Shown one piece after another: positions 25,322 to 35,086 of a stretch of 64,000 nt of DNA. The DNA is from Rhodospirillaceae bacterium (GTDB taxonomy: Bacteria; Pseudomonadota; Alphaproteobacteria; Thalassobaculales; Thalassobaculaceae), in the NCBI GenBank assembly GCA_018401495.1, contig JAGYJX010000011.1:226421-290420 (forward strand), in the 5' to 3' direction. How positions within the stretch are numbered: the first letter of the stretch is position 1; every line of letters begins with the position of its first letter. Under the pieces are notes generated by a model that made no database searches, was not told the DNA's origin, and worked only from the letters and a program-made list of their open reading frames with translations. A program made the position numbers and the translations under genes.

Positions 25322-27420
25322 CGCGGTACCTCCGCCTGGGCACTGGCGCGGGCAGCCCGATCCGCCCGGGCACCGCGCCCGCCGGCCGATCGCGCGCGGC
25401 CGGAGGGTTTCGCGGGAGTCTTGGTGGCTGGAACGCTGGCTTCCGGGTCGTTGGTTGCCGGGACGTTGGCTGCTGGGGCGCTGGTTACCGGGTCGCCGGC
25501 GACTGCGACGCTGGGTATCGGGGCGCTGGTTACCGTTGTATTCACCGCAACGCCCGCCGACACCGTCTTCGGCGCCCCCCTGGGCGCCCCGGCCAGCCCG
25601 CCGGCCACCACCGCGTGGTCGCGCACCGCCGCCTTCAGGTCCTGCACCGCCGCCAGAAACACCGTCGGGTCGATCCGCCCCGCCAGCAGCAGCTCGAGGG
25701 CCTGCACGGTCATCGGGTAGCCCTCGAGCTCGCCGAGCCAGTGGGCGCGCGCCGCCTCGGTGTCCTGGGCGCGGGTCAGCGCCAGGAACCGCTGGTCCGG
25801 CAGAATGAACTCGCCGATCAGGGTGCGGCCGCGATGGCCGGGCGACGCGCACCCGGGATCGGGGGCGCAGATCCGGCAGCCCTCGATGTTGCGCACCCGC
25901 ACGCCGGCGGCGTGGTCGCCGAGGGTGGCCTCGAGCCGGCCGCGCAACGTGTCGATCGCCGGGATCGCGCCCGCCGGCACCGCGGCCAACGGGATCGCGC
26001 AGTCGCAGAGCAGCGCCGGCAGGCGCTGCGACATGAAGCCCTTGTGCAGATCGGGGGCGAAGATCATGTCGGCCGAGATCGGCGGCGAGCCCGGGAGCTG
26101 CAGGAAGCGCTGGGGGATCACCTGGGCGTTGGTGGCGTGGGTGGTGGTGACCACCAGCTTGCCGGCGAAGGCCTGGGCGATCGCCTGGCGCAGCACCTCG
26201 GCGTCGCGGGTCTCCCCGAAGCGCACGATGTCGGGGTTGACCCTGACGATCAGGGCGGCGATCTGCTGCCAGCCGTCGAGGTTGGCGTCGCTGCGCACGT
26301 CGGCGTAGCCCATCCAGGGCTCCTGCTCCTCCGGCGGGTCGTCGGCCGAGACGATCTTCACGCCCGGCGTGCGGTCGTGCTCCTCCTTGAGGATGACGCG
26401 GAGGGTGGTGGTCTTGCCGCTCTCGGTGGGCGCGCCCATGGTCAGCAGGCCGGCCCGGCTCAGCATGGCGTAGCGCAGCTGGTCGATGACCCGCGGGTGC
26501 AGGCCGATGGATTCGAGCGAGGACGCCGAGAGCACCGCGTCGGTGTAGTGCAGGCGCAGATTGAGCTCGTAGCCGCGCGGCTGCACCGTCGACTGCATGC
26601 GCACCCCCATGAGAACATCGGGCAGCTTGGCCCTATCGAAGATCGAGCCGGCCTGGTGATCGTCCTGGCGGGCGATCAGCGGGCCGCGGTCGCAGGCGTG
26701 CAGCGCCACATAGAACAGCGCCCGCGCCCGCTCCTCGGGCATCTCGAGCAGCGGCGGCGTGCGGTCGTTGTTGATCCGGAACCGGACCTCGGCGACACCG
26801 TCGGTCAGCTTGATGTCGATGTCGGAGGCCTTGACGGCGGCGGCGCGGGCCAGCAGCTGGCGGAACTGCGCCTGGTACTCGGCGCCCGCCTCGCGCGCGG
26901 CCCCGCCGGCCGGCCGGGCGTCGCCGACATTGCGCCGCGCCACCTCCTCGGGCGGGCACAAGCTCGGCGCCCTCAGGACAACCCCGAACTCGTCCTCGGC
27001 GCGGTCGCAGAGTTCGTAGATGGCCGGATCGCCCCGGCGCATGCGGTTCACGTACACCCGCCCGTCGGCGTAGACGGCGACGGCGCGGCGGTCCTCGTCG
27101 GAGGCGTCGAGCGCACCGCCCGGGGCGGTCAGCGGCGGGGTGTCCTCGGACACCGCCCCCGCGTCACCCGGCTCGCCACCGCCCATCCCACCTGCTACCG
27201 GCGCCCTGGCATCAAGCTCACTGGCATCGAGCTCACTGGCATCAAGCGCCCTGGCATCAAGCGCACTGGAATGAAGCGCACTGGCCCTCAGGTCATCGCC
27301 ACCGCGGGGGCCGTCGTCTGGGCGCGCCACGGCGACCGCCTCCCCCTCCCGATCAACCGTCTCGGGCGCAGCGGGTGGACAGCCCGGCTGACGCCGCGGC
27401 CGGCGCGGGCGCGCGGTCAC
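25318..27420 (-). CDS. pilQ: PilQ, pilus assembly ATPase (GspE/VirB11 family)
   Basis: A 700-residue secretion ATPase. Core motifs are Walker A GAPTESGKTTTL (about residues 329-340), the Asp box VKIVSADDPPEEQEP, Walker B-like VNPDIVRFGETRDAEVLRQA and the His box LVVTTTHATNAQV. A CxxC-type pair, GCRICAPDPGC, may bind metal. It powers pilus assembly with PilR. Both ends carry low-complexity pentapeptides: N-terminal ALDAS ELDAS ELDAR repeats and a C-terminal VPATN DPEAS VPATK tail, both from 15-nt tandem repeats. The GTG start overlaps the pilP stop. About 180 residues longer than R64 PilQ because of these tails. Confidence 0.9.
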   Translation of the reverse strand: MTARPRRPRRQPGCPPAAPETVDREGEAVAVARPDDGPRGGDDLRASALHSSALDARALDASELDASELDARAPVAGGMGGGEPGDAGAVSEDTPPLTAPGGALDASDEDRRAVAVYADGRVYVNRMRRGDPAIYELCDRAEDEFGVVLRAPSLCPPEEVARRNVGDARPAGGAAREAGAEYQAQFRQLLARAAAVKASDIDIKLTDGVAEVRFRINNDRTPPLLEMPEERARALFYVALHACDRGPLIARQDDHQAGSIFDRAKLPDVLMGVRMQSTVQPRGYELNLRLHYTDAVLSASSLESIGLHPRVIDQLRYAMLSRAGLLTMGAPTESGKTTTLRVILKEEHDRTPGVKIVSADDPPEEQEPWMGYADVRSDANLDGWQQIAALIVRVNPDIVRFGETRDAEVLRQAIAQAFAGKLVVTTTHATNAQVIPQRFLQLPGSPPISADMIFAPDLHKGFMSQRLPALLCDCAIPLAAVPAGAIPAIDTLRGRLEATLGDHAAGVRVRNIEGCRICAPDPGCASPGHRGRTLIGEFILPDQRFLALTRAQDTEAARAHWLGELEGYPMTVQALELLLAGRIDPTVFLAAVQDLKAAVRDHAVVAGGLAGAPRGAPKTVSAGVAVNTTVTSAPIPSVAVAGDPVTSAPAANVPATNDPEASVPATKTPAKPSGRARSAGGRGARADRAARASAQAEVPR
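25421..25540. repeat. 15-nt tandem repeat in the pilQ 3' end
   Basis: Seven to eight degenerate copies near GGTTGCCGGGACGTT, coding for the PAANV/PATND/PEASV/PATKT tail of PilQ. Confidence 0.75.
27201..27290. repeat. 15-nt tandem repeat in the pilQ 5' end
   Basis: Six copies near CTGGCATCAAGCGCA, coding for ALDAR/ELDAS-type pentapeptides. Confidence 0.85.
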
Positions 27421-28736
27421 GACCCGGCCCCCAGCGCGCCCCCGCCGACACCGGCAGCCGGTAGGTCCGGCCCGGGCCCCGGAGGGTCACGGTGTCGAAA
27501 TCCGCCGACACCACCTCGAGCTCGCCATCGACCCAGCCCCCGGCGCGCACGGTGTGGGTGCGCTGCAGGTCGGGGTCGAGCAGGGTGACCACCGTGTCGG
27601 AGCCGGACCCGGCGACCGACACCACCCGGTAGGGCACGCGCGGGCGCCGGGGCGGCGGCTCGACCGCGCGGACCTGGGCTGCGGCGACGGCGGGAACCGG
27701 GGCCTCGGGCGCGCCGGCAGTGGGCATCCCGACACCGGACATCCGGCACCGGCATTCCGGCATTGGACACGCCAGCGCCGGACGGCCGGGCGCACAATTC
27801 GGCGGGCGCCTGGTCGAGCGCGCAGATCTGCTCCTTCTTCTGGATCGCCCGGAGCGCGAAGCCGTAGACCAGATCCCGGCGCTGCCAGGCTTCGATCTCG
27901 TGGCGCAGGGCGTCGTCGGCGACGACCGGAAGGCCGGTAAGGCTGAGCGGCGGCTCGGGCTCGACCGCCGCGTCCGCGCCCACGACCGGCAGCGCGTCCC
28001 GCTCGGAAGGACCGGCCGACGAGGACGGCGCAGCGGTCACAGCCGGGGGCAGAGGGGCGGGCAGAGGGGCGGGCACCTGGTCGGGCAAGGTGGCGGGCAT
28101 CGGGGCGGGCATCGGGGGAGGCGGCGCCTCCGCGGCAAGCGGGGCGGCCCCGGGAAACGCGTCGAGCGAGGGATCACCGCTCGCGCGGCCCGGCCGCGTT
28201 GGGGGCGCCAGGGGCGATGGCGGCGGGGGTGAGGGTGGCTCGAGCGGCCGAGGAGCCTCGGCCGCCGCGAGGTCGGGCGGGACACCGAGAAACGGCGGTG
28301 GCAGGTCCTCGACCTCCGTCGGATCGCTCGACCGACCGGCTCCCGCTGGCGGGATCTCCGCGACCTCCAGATCAACCCCATCCGCCGGGCGAGGAGCGGG
28401 CCCGGAGAGCGGTGCCGCCACCCGCCCAATGCCCGCTCCTGTAACGCCCGCTCCCGGCCCGCCCGCTCCCGTGCCGCCCCTGGCCATCCCACCCGTGACC
28501 ATCCCACCCGTGACCACCCCACCCGACATCGCCCTGCCGGTGATGGTCGCGCCACCAGACGGGCTTTCAGCGGTCCGTATCCCCCATTCGGGGGATGACA
28601 GGACGATCGGCGGCCCTGCCGGGCGCGCCGGCGGTCCCGCGGGCGAGGACTGGGCGATCGCGGCCACCGCCCCGGCTGAGAGAGCGCCCGCGGTGAGGGC
28701 GAGCAGAAGTCGGCTAGACGGGCGGCGGGGCGACAT
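27417..28736 (-). CDS. pilP: PilP-like pilus assembly protein (internal frameshifts)
   Basis: Begins MSPRRPSSRLLLALTAGALS, a signal/anchor peptide, followed by about 200 residues of Pro/Ala/Gly linker with GGMVT-type repeats. The conserved part starts DDALRHEIEAWQRRDLVYGF with CALDQAPAELC. From about 27760 the credible reading is another frame: VPYRVVSVAGSGSDTVVTLL, LEVVSADFDTVTLRGPGRTY, typical of the PilP C-terminal domain. The original frame returns near 27450 to end in a GTGA overlap with pilQ. So two compensating indels are present as sequenced. PilP links the platform to the secretin PilN in R64-like systems. Confidence 0.65.
   Translation of the reverse strand: MSPRRPSSRLLLALTAGALSAGAVAAIAQSSPAGPPARPAGPPIVLSSPEWGIRTAESPSGGATITGRAMSGGVVTGGMVTGGMARGGTGAGGPGAGVTGAGIGRVAAPLSGPAPRPADGVDLEVAEIPPAGAGRSSDPTEVEDLPPPFLGVPPDLAAAEAPRPLEPPSPPPPSPLAPPTRPGRASGDPSLDAFPGAAPLAAEAPPPPMPAPMPATLPDQVPAPLPAPLPPAVTAAPSSSAGPSERDALPVVGADAAVEPEPPLSLTGLPVVADDALRHEIEAWQRRDLVYGFALRAIQKKEQICALDQAPAELCARPSGAGVSNAGMPVPDVRCRDAHCRRARGPGSRRRRSPGPRGRAAAPAPARALPGGVGRRVRLRHGGHPARPRPAAHPHRARRGLGRWRARGGVGGFRHRDPPGPGPDLPAAGVGGGALGAGS
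28440..28530. repeat. 15-nt tandem repeat in pilP
   Basis: Copies near ATCCCACCCGTGACC, coding for VVTGG MVTGG MARGG. Confidence 0.8.
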
Positions 28737-30297
28737 CGGCCTCTCCCTCGAGGGTCCACACGAAGCTGTTCAGGTCGAGCCCGATGCGGGTCAGCCGCAG
28801 ACCCGCCACCGCCTCGAGCGCCGCGACGGCAACCGCCAGCGAGGCGACCTCGCGCGCCGACCAGCGCAGGACCGAGGCTGCCGGCCGGGCGTCGGCGACC
28901 GAGCCGGGTGATGACGCGGCCCGGCTCGGGAGCGCCAGCCCCGTCGCGACCCGGGGTGCGGGCAGAGGGGCGGCAGAGGGCGGCGAGTGGCGGCGAGTGG
29001 CGACCTGGCTGGCGCCGACCGCTCGACCGACAGCCGGATCCCGACGCGCGCCCCCGCGGTGATCAGCGTCTGGCTCAGGGCCTCGGCCGCGGGAAGCCGC
29101 CCGGTGCGGCGGCCCGTATCGCGGTTCGGAAGGCGACCCGGAAAGCGATTGGCGGCTCGGCAGCGCCAGCGAGCGCTCGATCAGCGCCACACCCTGGGCG
29201 TGGTCGACGGTGACGCCGGCGAGGCGGATCGGCAGCAGGCCCATCACCTCGGCCACCACCGGCCGGGCGGTCGCGGTCAGACGCACCCGCATCGCCTCGG
29301 CATCGAGGCGGCATTCGGCGCTGGTGCCACGCCAGCCGGCGCCCGGAAGGGCCGGGCCGACACCGCGCAGCAGCCGCGCGCAGATCGCCGCGACCACCGT
29401 GGGTGGTGCCAGCAGGGCCGGCGATGGCAGCGGGTCGGGCGACGGGAGCGCCGGCGGCGGAGCCACCGCGACCGGGACCGGGCGCGGCGCCCCGCTGCCG
29501 ATCTCCACCAGCAGCCATAGGGCCGCCGCACCGGCGACCGCCAGCGCTGTGGTCAGGGCGGCCGCCCGGCGCGGCACCCAGGTGACGGCTGCCACCGGCT
29601 CCAGCGCGGTGGTCGCGTGGCCGGCTAGGATCGGGTCCAGATCCACCTCGGTGGCGCGCTCCCGTTCCCACGCGACGGGGACCGCCAGGGTCGACCAGTC
29701 GTTCTCCTGGCGGTGATCGTCGAACCAGCGCCGGGCGGCAACCTCATCGGCGACGATGCGGTCGCCGAACAGCGGGTAGACCTCGCCACGGTCGAGGGCG
29801 ACGCACCACCAGCGCCCGTCGGCCAACGGCCAGGCGCCGAGCATGGTGTGGGGAAAGGCGTCGGCGACGGCGGCAGCGGCGACCCGGACCCGGCGCAGGC
29901 GCGGCAGCTCGAGGCCGCGGGCGAACCCGAAATGCCGCTTCTGGGCCCGCACCGCCACGGCGACGGCGCCGAGCCGGCGGGCCTCGGCGCAGGCCTCGCG
30001 GTCGGCGGCGGCGTCGCCCTTGAGGCGGCGCCAGGAGAGGCCGAAGGCGAAGGCGGCTCCGGCGATCTCGAGGATCGTCGCGCCGGCCCGGGGCGGGGCG
30101 GCCAGAACCGGCGCCGATCCTAGCTTTGATCCTCGCTCCGATCCTGGCCCCAACTCGGGCCCCGATCCGGGCGCCCCTCCCGGAACAACTCCGGGCGTCG
30201 ACATCGGTGCCCGAGCCGAGGTCTTGGGCCCCGGTGTCGTCAGCCCCGGTGTTGCCGACGCAAGTGTCGTCGGCGTCGGTGTGGGCGTCCGCGTCAT
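28714..30297 (-). CDS. pilO: PilO-like pilus accessory protein
   Basis: About 527 residues. A Thr/Pro/Gly-rich start (TPTPTTLASATPG) precedes the PilO N-terminal fold (FGLSWRRLKGDAAADREACA, AQKRHFGFARGLELPRLRRV), a Trp-rich part (LGAWPLADGRWWCVALDRGE, WFDDHRQENDWSTL) and one membrane segment (ALTTALAVAGAAALWLLVEI). The periplasmic end contains CRLDAEAMRVRLTATARPVV. The stretch around 28990-29160 (Arg/Pro/Gly-rich) looks out of frame, so an indel pair is possible. The start overlaps the pilN stop (ATGA) and the stop overlaps the pilP start by 23 nt, which fits the pilN-O-P order of IncI1 pilus operons. Confidence 0.75.
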   Translation of the reverse strand: MTRTPTPTPTTLASATPGLTTPGPKTSARAPMSTPGVVPGGAPGSGPELGPGSERGSKLGSAPVLAAPPRAGATILEIAGAAFAFGLSWRRLKGDAAADREACAEARRLGAVAVAVRAQKRHFGFARGLELPRLRRVRVAAAAVADAFPHTMLGAWPLADGRWWCVALDRGEVYPLFGDRIVADEVAARRWFDDHRQENDWSTLAVPVAWERERATEVDLDPILAGHATTALEPVAAVTWVPRRAAALTTALAVAGAAALWLLVEIGSGAPRPVPVAVAPPPALPSPDPLPSPALLAPPTVVAAICARLLRGVGPALPGAGWRGTSAECRLDAEAMRVRLTATARPVVAEVMGLLPIRLAGVTVDHAQGVALIERSLALPSRQSLSGSPSEPRYGPPHRAASRGRGPEPDADHRGGARRDPAVGRAVGASQVATRRHSPPSAAPLPAPRVATGLALPSRAASSPGSVADARPAASVLRWSAREVASLAVAVAALEAVAGLRLTRIGLDLNSFVWTLEGEADVAPPPV

Positions 30298-31871
30298 GGC
30301 ACCGCCTTGCGGGTCAGCACCACCGCCGGCGGCTGACGGCGCGGCGGCGGCTTGCGGATGGTGGCGGTGACCACCAGGATCAGCCTCGTGCGCTTGATCT
30401 CGGCACCCTGGGCGCCGCCGAGGCCGAAGAAGCCGGCCGAGCCGGTGCCGAGCTCCTCGCGCGACACGGTGTCGCCCTCGAAGCCGGCCAGCACCAGGCT
30501 CTGCCCGTTCTGCAGGATCACCTCTTCGGCGGGGATCTCGCGGCGCGACTGCCGGGCGAGCTGGATGAACGAGCCGCTGTCGCCGAGGGAGATGGTCCTC
30601 AGCTCGACCAGGGCGGCCTGCGAGAGCGCCAGCAGCAGCGACACCCGGTTGCCCGACAGCACCCGCGGCAGGACCTGCAGCGACGAGCCGAGCGACAGCG
30701 TCTCGGTGTCGGTCGCGAAGGTGTCGCCGCTGCCGTCGGTGCCGATCTGGCGGGTGACGTTCTTGAGGTAGTCGCGCAGCTCGCGGTCGTTGAACGAGAA
30801 CGGCGTGTTGTTCTGCACCGCCTGCGCGAAGGTCCGGTGGTCGAGCAGCCGCCCTGACCGGCTGAGCGCGGTGTAGAGCAGGCGCGAGGCGTCGAACGAG
30901 GCGAGATCGCTGCTGTCGGGGGCGTTGACGATCGCCAGCCCGCCGGCCCCGGCGACCTCGGCCAGGTTGCTGACCGGGCTGTTGGTGGCGACCCGCAGCC
31001 CCGAGGCGGCGTCGCGGAACACCGCCTGCAGGTCGAGCTGGTAGTCGTCGGACGCCGTCAGGTCGACCACCATCCACGACACCCGGAGCAGCACCTGGCT
31101 GCCGTGGCGGTCGTAGAGCCCGTCGATCAGGATCTCGAGGCGCGCGAGGTCGGAGGGGCGCGCGGTGACCGTGACCTCGCCGCTCGACACCGAGGACACG
31201 TAGCGGGCGTCCGCCGGCAGCGAGGCGCGCAGCAGGGTGTCGACGTCGCGCCAGGGATCGGCGTCGGCGAAGCTGGCGGCGATCTCCTGGGTCCCGGTCG
31301 CGTCGCCCGACCCGGCCGCGGCACTGCGGCTCTCGAACAGCGGCTTGGCGATCGGCGTCGGCAGCACGTAGGTGCGCGTCAGGTAGGGGCGGACCCGGAT
31401 CGCCCGGCGCTCGTAACTCCAGGCGACGTCGTACTCGGTCGCCAGCACGTCGAGGAACGCCGACAGCGGGCCCGACCAGTACGGCAGGTCGCCGATCGCC
31501 TCGCCGGCCCCCTGGCTCACGTCGTCCTCCAGCACCACCGGCACGCCGGCGGCGGTGCGGATGCTGGCGAGCGCCAAAGCGAGGGGCACATCGTCGCTGC
31601 CGGAGTAGCGGAACCCCCCGGGGTTGAGCTCGAGACGGGTCGGCAGCGGGGTGCCGCCGGTGAAGGCGGTGGCCTCGGTGCCGAGCAGCGGGCGGTCGAC
31701 GACGCTGACATGCGGGGCGGCCTCGCGCGCGAACCCGGCGGCGGCCCCGACCACCGCCGCCTCGCGCTCGGCGATCTCGCGGTCGGCGGTCTCGATCACC
31801 TCGCACCCACCGAGCGCGGCGACCAGGAGGGCGGCGACCAGGACAGGGATCAGCAGCGGGCTGGCGCGCAC
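30294..31871 (-). CDS. pilN: PilN, outer-membrane lipoprotein secretin
   Basis: A 525-residue secretin of the PilN (R64) type. A lipoprotein signal ends LLVAALGGC with lipidation at the Cys. N-domains include ALASIRTAAGVPVVLEDD and RYVSSVSSGEVTVTARPSDL; the secretin core shows GSQVLLRVSWMVVDL, FSFNDRELRDYLKNV, and near the end AEEVILQNGQSLVLAGFEGD and IKRTRLILVVTATI. It forms the outer-membrane ring through which the pilus passes. The GTG start (31871) lies 4 nt after the pilL stop and the stop overlaps pilO. Confidence 0.92.
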   Translation of the reverse strand: MRASPLLIPVLVAALLVAALGGCEVIETADREIAEREAAVVGAAAGFAREAAPHVSVVDRPLLGTEATAFTGGTPLPTRLELNPGGFRYSGSDDVPLALALASIRTAAGVPVVLEDDVSQGAGEAIGDLPYWSGPLSAFLDVLATEYDVAWSYERRAIRVRPYLTRTYVLPTPIAKPLFESRSAAAGSGDATGTQEIAASFADADPWRDVDTLLRASLPADARYVSSVSSGEVTVTARPSDLARLEILIDGLYDRHGSQVLLRVSWMVVDLTASDDYQLDLQAVFRDAASGLRVATNSPVSNLAEVAGAGGLAIVNAPDSSDLASFDASRLLYTALSRSGRLLDHRTFAQAVQNNTPFSFNDRELRDYLKNVTRQIGTDGSGDTFATDTETLSLGSSLQVLPRVLSGNRVSLLLALSQAALVELRTISLGDSGSFIQLARQSRREIPAEEVILQNGQSLVLAGFEGDTVSREELGTGSAGFFGLGGAQGAEIKRTRLILVVTATIRKPPPRRQPPAVVLTRKAVP

Positions 31872-31875
31872 CGGC

Positions 31876-32465
31876 TCACTCCTCGGCCATGATGCGGACG
31901 GTGTCGTTGCGAAAGCGCTGGGCGACCGGGCGCGGCGAGGCGTCGGAGACCCCGGCCATCACCCAGGCCAGCGCGTCGTCGAACGACCCGTGGAAGCGGT
32001 CGTCGACCACGATCGGCCAGTCGTGGCGGGTCTGCCAGACCACGGTCCGGTCGGCCTGGACGCCCCAGTCCTTGACGATGTCGGAGAGGGTCTGGCCGGA
32101 CCGCACGTACCACACCGGGGTCACCGTGGCCGGCGCGGTCGCCGGTCGCTGGCGACACCGGCCTCGGAGTCGGCCCCAAGCGCGGCGGTGCCGGAGGTCC
32201 CGAAACCGGCCTCGACGCCGCCACCGCCCTCGACCGCGCCGCCTGAAGCCTCCGGCCCGCCCACCCCAACCCGCCCCACCCCGGCACGCCGCACCCCGAC
32301 ACGCCGCGGCAGGTACACCGCCTCGAGAGCCGGGGTATGAGACAGGAAGCCCGGGCGATCCTCGGGCACGGCAACCGGGCGCGGGGATGGCGCGCAGGCG
32401 GCCAGGGAGACGGCCAGGGAGACGGGCACAGCCGCCAGCAGGCACAGGCTTCCAGCACGCATCAT
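31876..32465 (-). CDS. pilL: PilL/TcpQ-like lipoprotein (frameshifted)
   Basis: Starts MMRAGSLCLLAAVPVSLAVS with a lipobox (SLAAC), then a Pro/Gly-rich linker. Near 32150 the frame changes, and the C-terminal domain reads VWYVRSGQTLSDIVKDWGVQ, TVVWQTRHDWPIVVDDRFHG and FDDALAWVMAGVSD, the TcpQ/PilL C-terminal domain with a LysM-like fold that helps place the secretin. Joined length is near 196 residues, shorter than R64 PilL. Its ATG overlaps the trbI stop, which ties the pil genes to the trb genes. Confidence 0.75.
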
Positions 32466-33790
32466 CGGCTCCCTCCGTCGAACTGCAGTTCGCGATTGAG
32501 AATGAAGGCGATCTCGTCGCCGGCCTCGGCGGTGAGGGTCGGCTGCAGGCGCAGCTCGCGCTGCAGGAACTGGCCGCCCACCCGCTGCAGCTCGCCGGCG
32601 GCACCGGCGATGGAATCCGCCTCGATGGAGTCGCGCTCGCCGTCGAGCCCGGCCCGGGCGACCGCCGAGCCGGTGCCGAGCAGGGCGGTGAGGACGCCCA
32701 CACCGATGGCGCGGCCGTAGTGGTTGTCGACCGTGGCCGGGATGCCGGCGGTGCCGTCGAGCCCCGCGGCACTCACCCCGGCGATGTCGAGATAGTGGTT
32801 GGTACCGGCGAGACGGATGTAGCGGGCGACCAGGAAGGCGCGTTTCTCGCCGTAGGCGACGTCGTTGCCGACGCTGCCGGTGATCAGACTGCCCTGCGGC
32901 AGCAGCGCCACCGCGCCGTCGACCTCGTCCCAGACCGTGCGGGTCACACGGGCGTTGAAGGCGCCCGGCAGGTCGGTGTTGACGCCGGTGGTGAGCACCG
33001 CGTTCACCACCGTCCCCGGGCTCAGCGTCAGCCGCGAGCCCGGCACCACCAGCCGGCTGGCGTTGCGCCCGCCGGCGAGACCCGCCGCCGCGCCGCGCCG
33101 GTCCGCCGTGCGGTCAGGACCGGAGCTGCCAGAGTCCGAGCCGCCATCGCTCCAGGGAGCCCCGGCTCCGGGCGCCGACGCCGCCGTCTCGAGATCAGCG
33201 GCCAGCGGCGCGGCGGCGGGGCCAGCGGCGGCGGCAGGTTGGGCCGGGGCGGGCATGGCTGGAAGGGGCGAGGCAAGATCGAACGGCGAGAACTGGCCCG
33301 GCAGAGCGCCGGGCGAGGCGGGCAAGGCCCCTGGAACGCCACGCCCTGGAACGCCACGCCCTGGAACGCCGCGCTCCTGGTCCGCCGACGGTGGTGCCGC
33401 CGGGGTGCGCGCCATGGCGCGCGGCAAGCCGCCTGCCTCGGCGGCCGGAATGAGGGCGATCGGCGCGCTCCACGCGGCCGGTCGGGTGACGGCCGCAGCG
33501 ACGGCGTCCGGCGCCTCGATATTCGGCTCGGGCAAAGGAGGCGGCGGAGGCGGGGCGAAATAGGCCGCCCGATCGCCCGGCGAGACGATCGCCGGCGGCG
33601 GATCGGCGGCCGGGGTGGCCAGCTCGGGCGCCCCACCGGCGTCCTCGGCGTCGGATCCGACGATGGCGTGCAGCAGCAGCCCGCCGGCCGCGAACACGCC
33701 GATTGCGGCAGCCGCGATCATCACGACCGCCGCCTTGCGCGGCCGGGCCGGGCGACGCGGAACACCCTCGCCGTACGGATCGTCGGCCAT
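32462..33790 (-). CDS. trbI: TrbI/VirB10-like conjugation protein
   Basis: A 442-residue VirB10-family protein spanning both membranes in the type IV secretion core. After a cytoplasmic start (DDPYGEGVPRRPARPRKAA) comes one membrane helix (VVMIAAAAIGVFAAGGLLLH), a long Pro/Ala-rich periplasmic linker with GVPGR repeats, and the beta-barrel part: LTLSPGTVVNAVLTTGVNTD, VALLPQGSLITGSVGNDVAY, EADSIAGAAGELQ and the closing AGDEIAFILNREL. The ATG at 33790 shares its A with the trbG stop. The sequence is typical of TrbI rather than Ti VirB10. Confidence 0.92.
   Translation of the reverse strand: MADDPYGEGVPRRPARPRKAAVVMIAAAAIGVFAAGGLLLHAIVGSDAEDAGGAPELATPAADPPPAIVSPGDRAAYFAPPPPPPLPEPNIEAPDAVAAAVTRPAAWSAPIALIPAAEAGGLPRAMARTPAAPPSADQERGVPGRGVPGRGVPGALPASPGALPGQFSPFDLASPLPAMPAPAQPAAAAGPAAAPLAADLETAASAPGAGAPWSDGGSDSGSSGPDRTADRRGAAAGLAGGRNASRLVVPGSRLTLSPGTVVNAVLTTGVNTDLPGAFNARVTRTVWDEVDGAVALLPQGSLITGSVGNDVAYGEKRAFLVARYIRLAGTNHYLDIAGVSAAGLDGTAGIPATVDNHYGRAIGVGVLTALLGTGSAVARAGLDGERDSIEADSIAGAAGELQRVGGQFLQRELRLQPTLTAEAGDEIAFILNRELQFDGGSR
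33329..33375. repeat. 15-nt tandem repeat in trbI
   Basis: Three near-perfect copies of CTGGAACGCCACGCC, coding for GVPGR in the periplasmic linker of TrbI. Confidence 0.9.
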
Positions 33791-35084
33791 CACGGCGCCC
33801 CCAGGGTGGCGGTCACGGGCTCCGCCGTGGTTGGTGGTGGTGGCGACGGTGGTGGGGTCGTTCCAGATGCCGCTGCGCTCGATGGTGACCAGCGCCCGGC
33901 GGTCCTGGCCGAGCTGCAGGGCGGCGCGGTCGAACAGCCCGTCGACCACGTAGGTGGCGCCGCGCACCCGGTAGTTGAGGGCCTGCACCCGGTCGTCGAG
34001 GTCGATGACGAACAGGGCCGGCGCCTTCTGGGCCAGGATCTCGGGGCGGAAGCGGATCACCGTCTTGGCGCCGTCGTCGTACACGGTGACCGGCTTCCAC
34101 GGCACCTCGGGCCCGCTGACCGCGTAGCCGAAGTTCAGCTCCCAGAGCCGGGCCGCGGGCGGCGCCGAACCGTGGGAAGCGGAGGCGAACCGCGGGCCCG
34201 CGGCCGGATCGACGGCCAGCGTCCGCCCGACGGCGCCGCTGTTGCCCTGCAGCTGCTGGCCCTGCGGCTGGCCCTGCGCGGTAGCCCTGCGGCTGCTGGC
34301 CCGGATCGTCGAGGTCGAGCTGGTGGAGACCCGGCGGGTGTCGCTGGGATACCAGCGGCAGCTGGAGGGTCGGGTGCGTCCAGGTGACGAGGCGGTGATA
34401 GGCCTCGCTGCCGGGATCGGCCATCACCAGGTCGAGGAGGTAGAGGCGCCGGGTGGTGACGATCTGCAGGTTGTTGGATTCGAACGCGTCGTTCGGCTTG
34501 AGAACGATCACCCGGGCCAGCGAGGAGCCGGAGCCGACCTGCGAGGAGGCGAGCTGCACGCTCGAGCTGTCGGATGCCTCCAGCGAGGTGATCTCCTCGC
34601 CGGGCTCGAGGCGGATGCTGGTCAGCCGGCCGGCCTGCACGATCACCTGATAGATCATGCTGTCGATGAACGGCTGCACCAGGCTGGCGTTCAGGAACCG
34701 GCCCTCGCGGGCGGTGCGCACGGCGGCACCCGGATCGTGGGTGGCGGCCCCCTTGCCGGCGGCCGCGATCCGCCGCGCGCCCTCTCGGCGCTCGTCGTCG
34801 ACGTCGAAGAAGGTGCGCGGCGCCGGCACGTAGACCGGAACCTCGACGATGGCCGGTGTGGGGGCGGCGTCGGGGACGCGCCGGGCGGGTATGGGGTGGT
34901 AGCGGACCGGCTCGGCCAGCAGCGGCGGCGGCGCCTCGCCCGCGACCTCGGCCGGGCGCTCCGACGACCAGAGGCCGAGCTCGGCGAGCGGTCCCCAATG
35001 CGCCAGCTGGCACCCCGAGACGGTGAGGGCGGCCAGGCAGACGGCACCGGCGCGGCGGAACCGGAGGAGGCGGCTCGATGCCAT
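33790..35084 (-). CDS. trbG: TrbG/VirB9-like conjugation protein (frameshifted)
   Basis: VirB9-family component of the outer-membrane core complex. The signal peptide has a lipobox (AALTVSGC). The N-terminal domain reads FLNASLVQPFIDSMIYQVIV, RLTSIRLEPGEEITSLEASD, VIVLKPNDAFESNNLQIVTT and RRLYLLDLVM. Near 34250 the frame changes; the VirB9 C-terminal domain continues NFGYAVSG, TVYDDGAKTVIRFRPEILAQ, LFVIDLDDRVQALNYRVRGA and LVTIERSGIWND. A further shift near 33840 gives EPVTATLGAP and the stop TGA that overlaps the trbI ATG. Start at 35084 is 2 nt after the trbF stop. Confidence 0.82.
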
Positions 35085-35086
35085 CG

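Noticed and set aside
28714..31806. A 1030-codon minus-strand ORF
   Set aside because: Its first 500 codons are an out-of-frame shadow of pilN (Arg-rich, no domain); only the PilO part is real.
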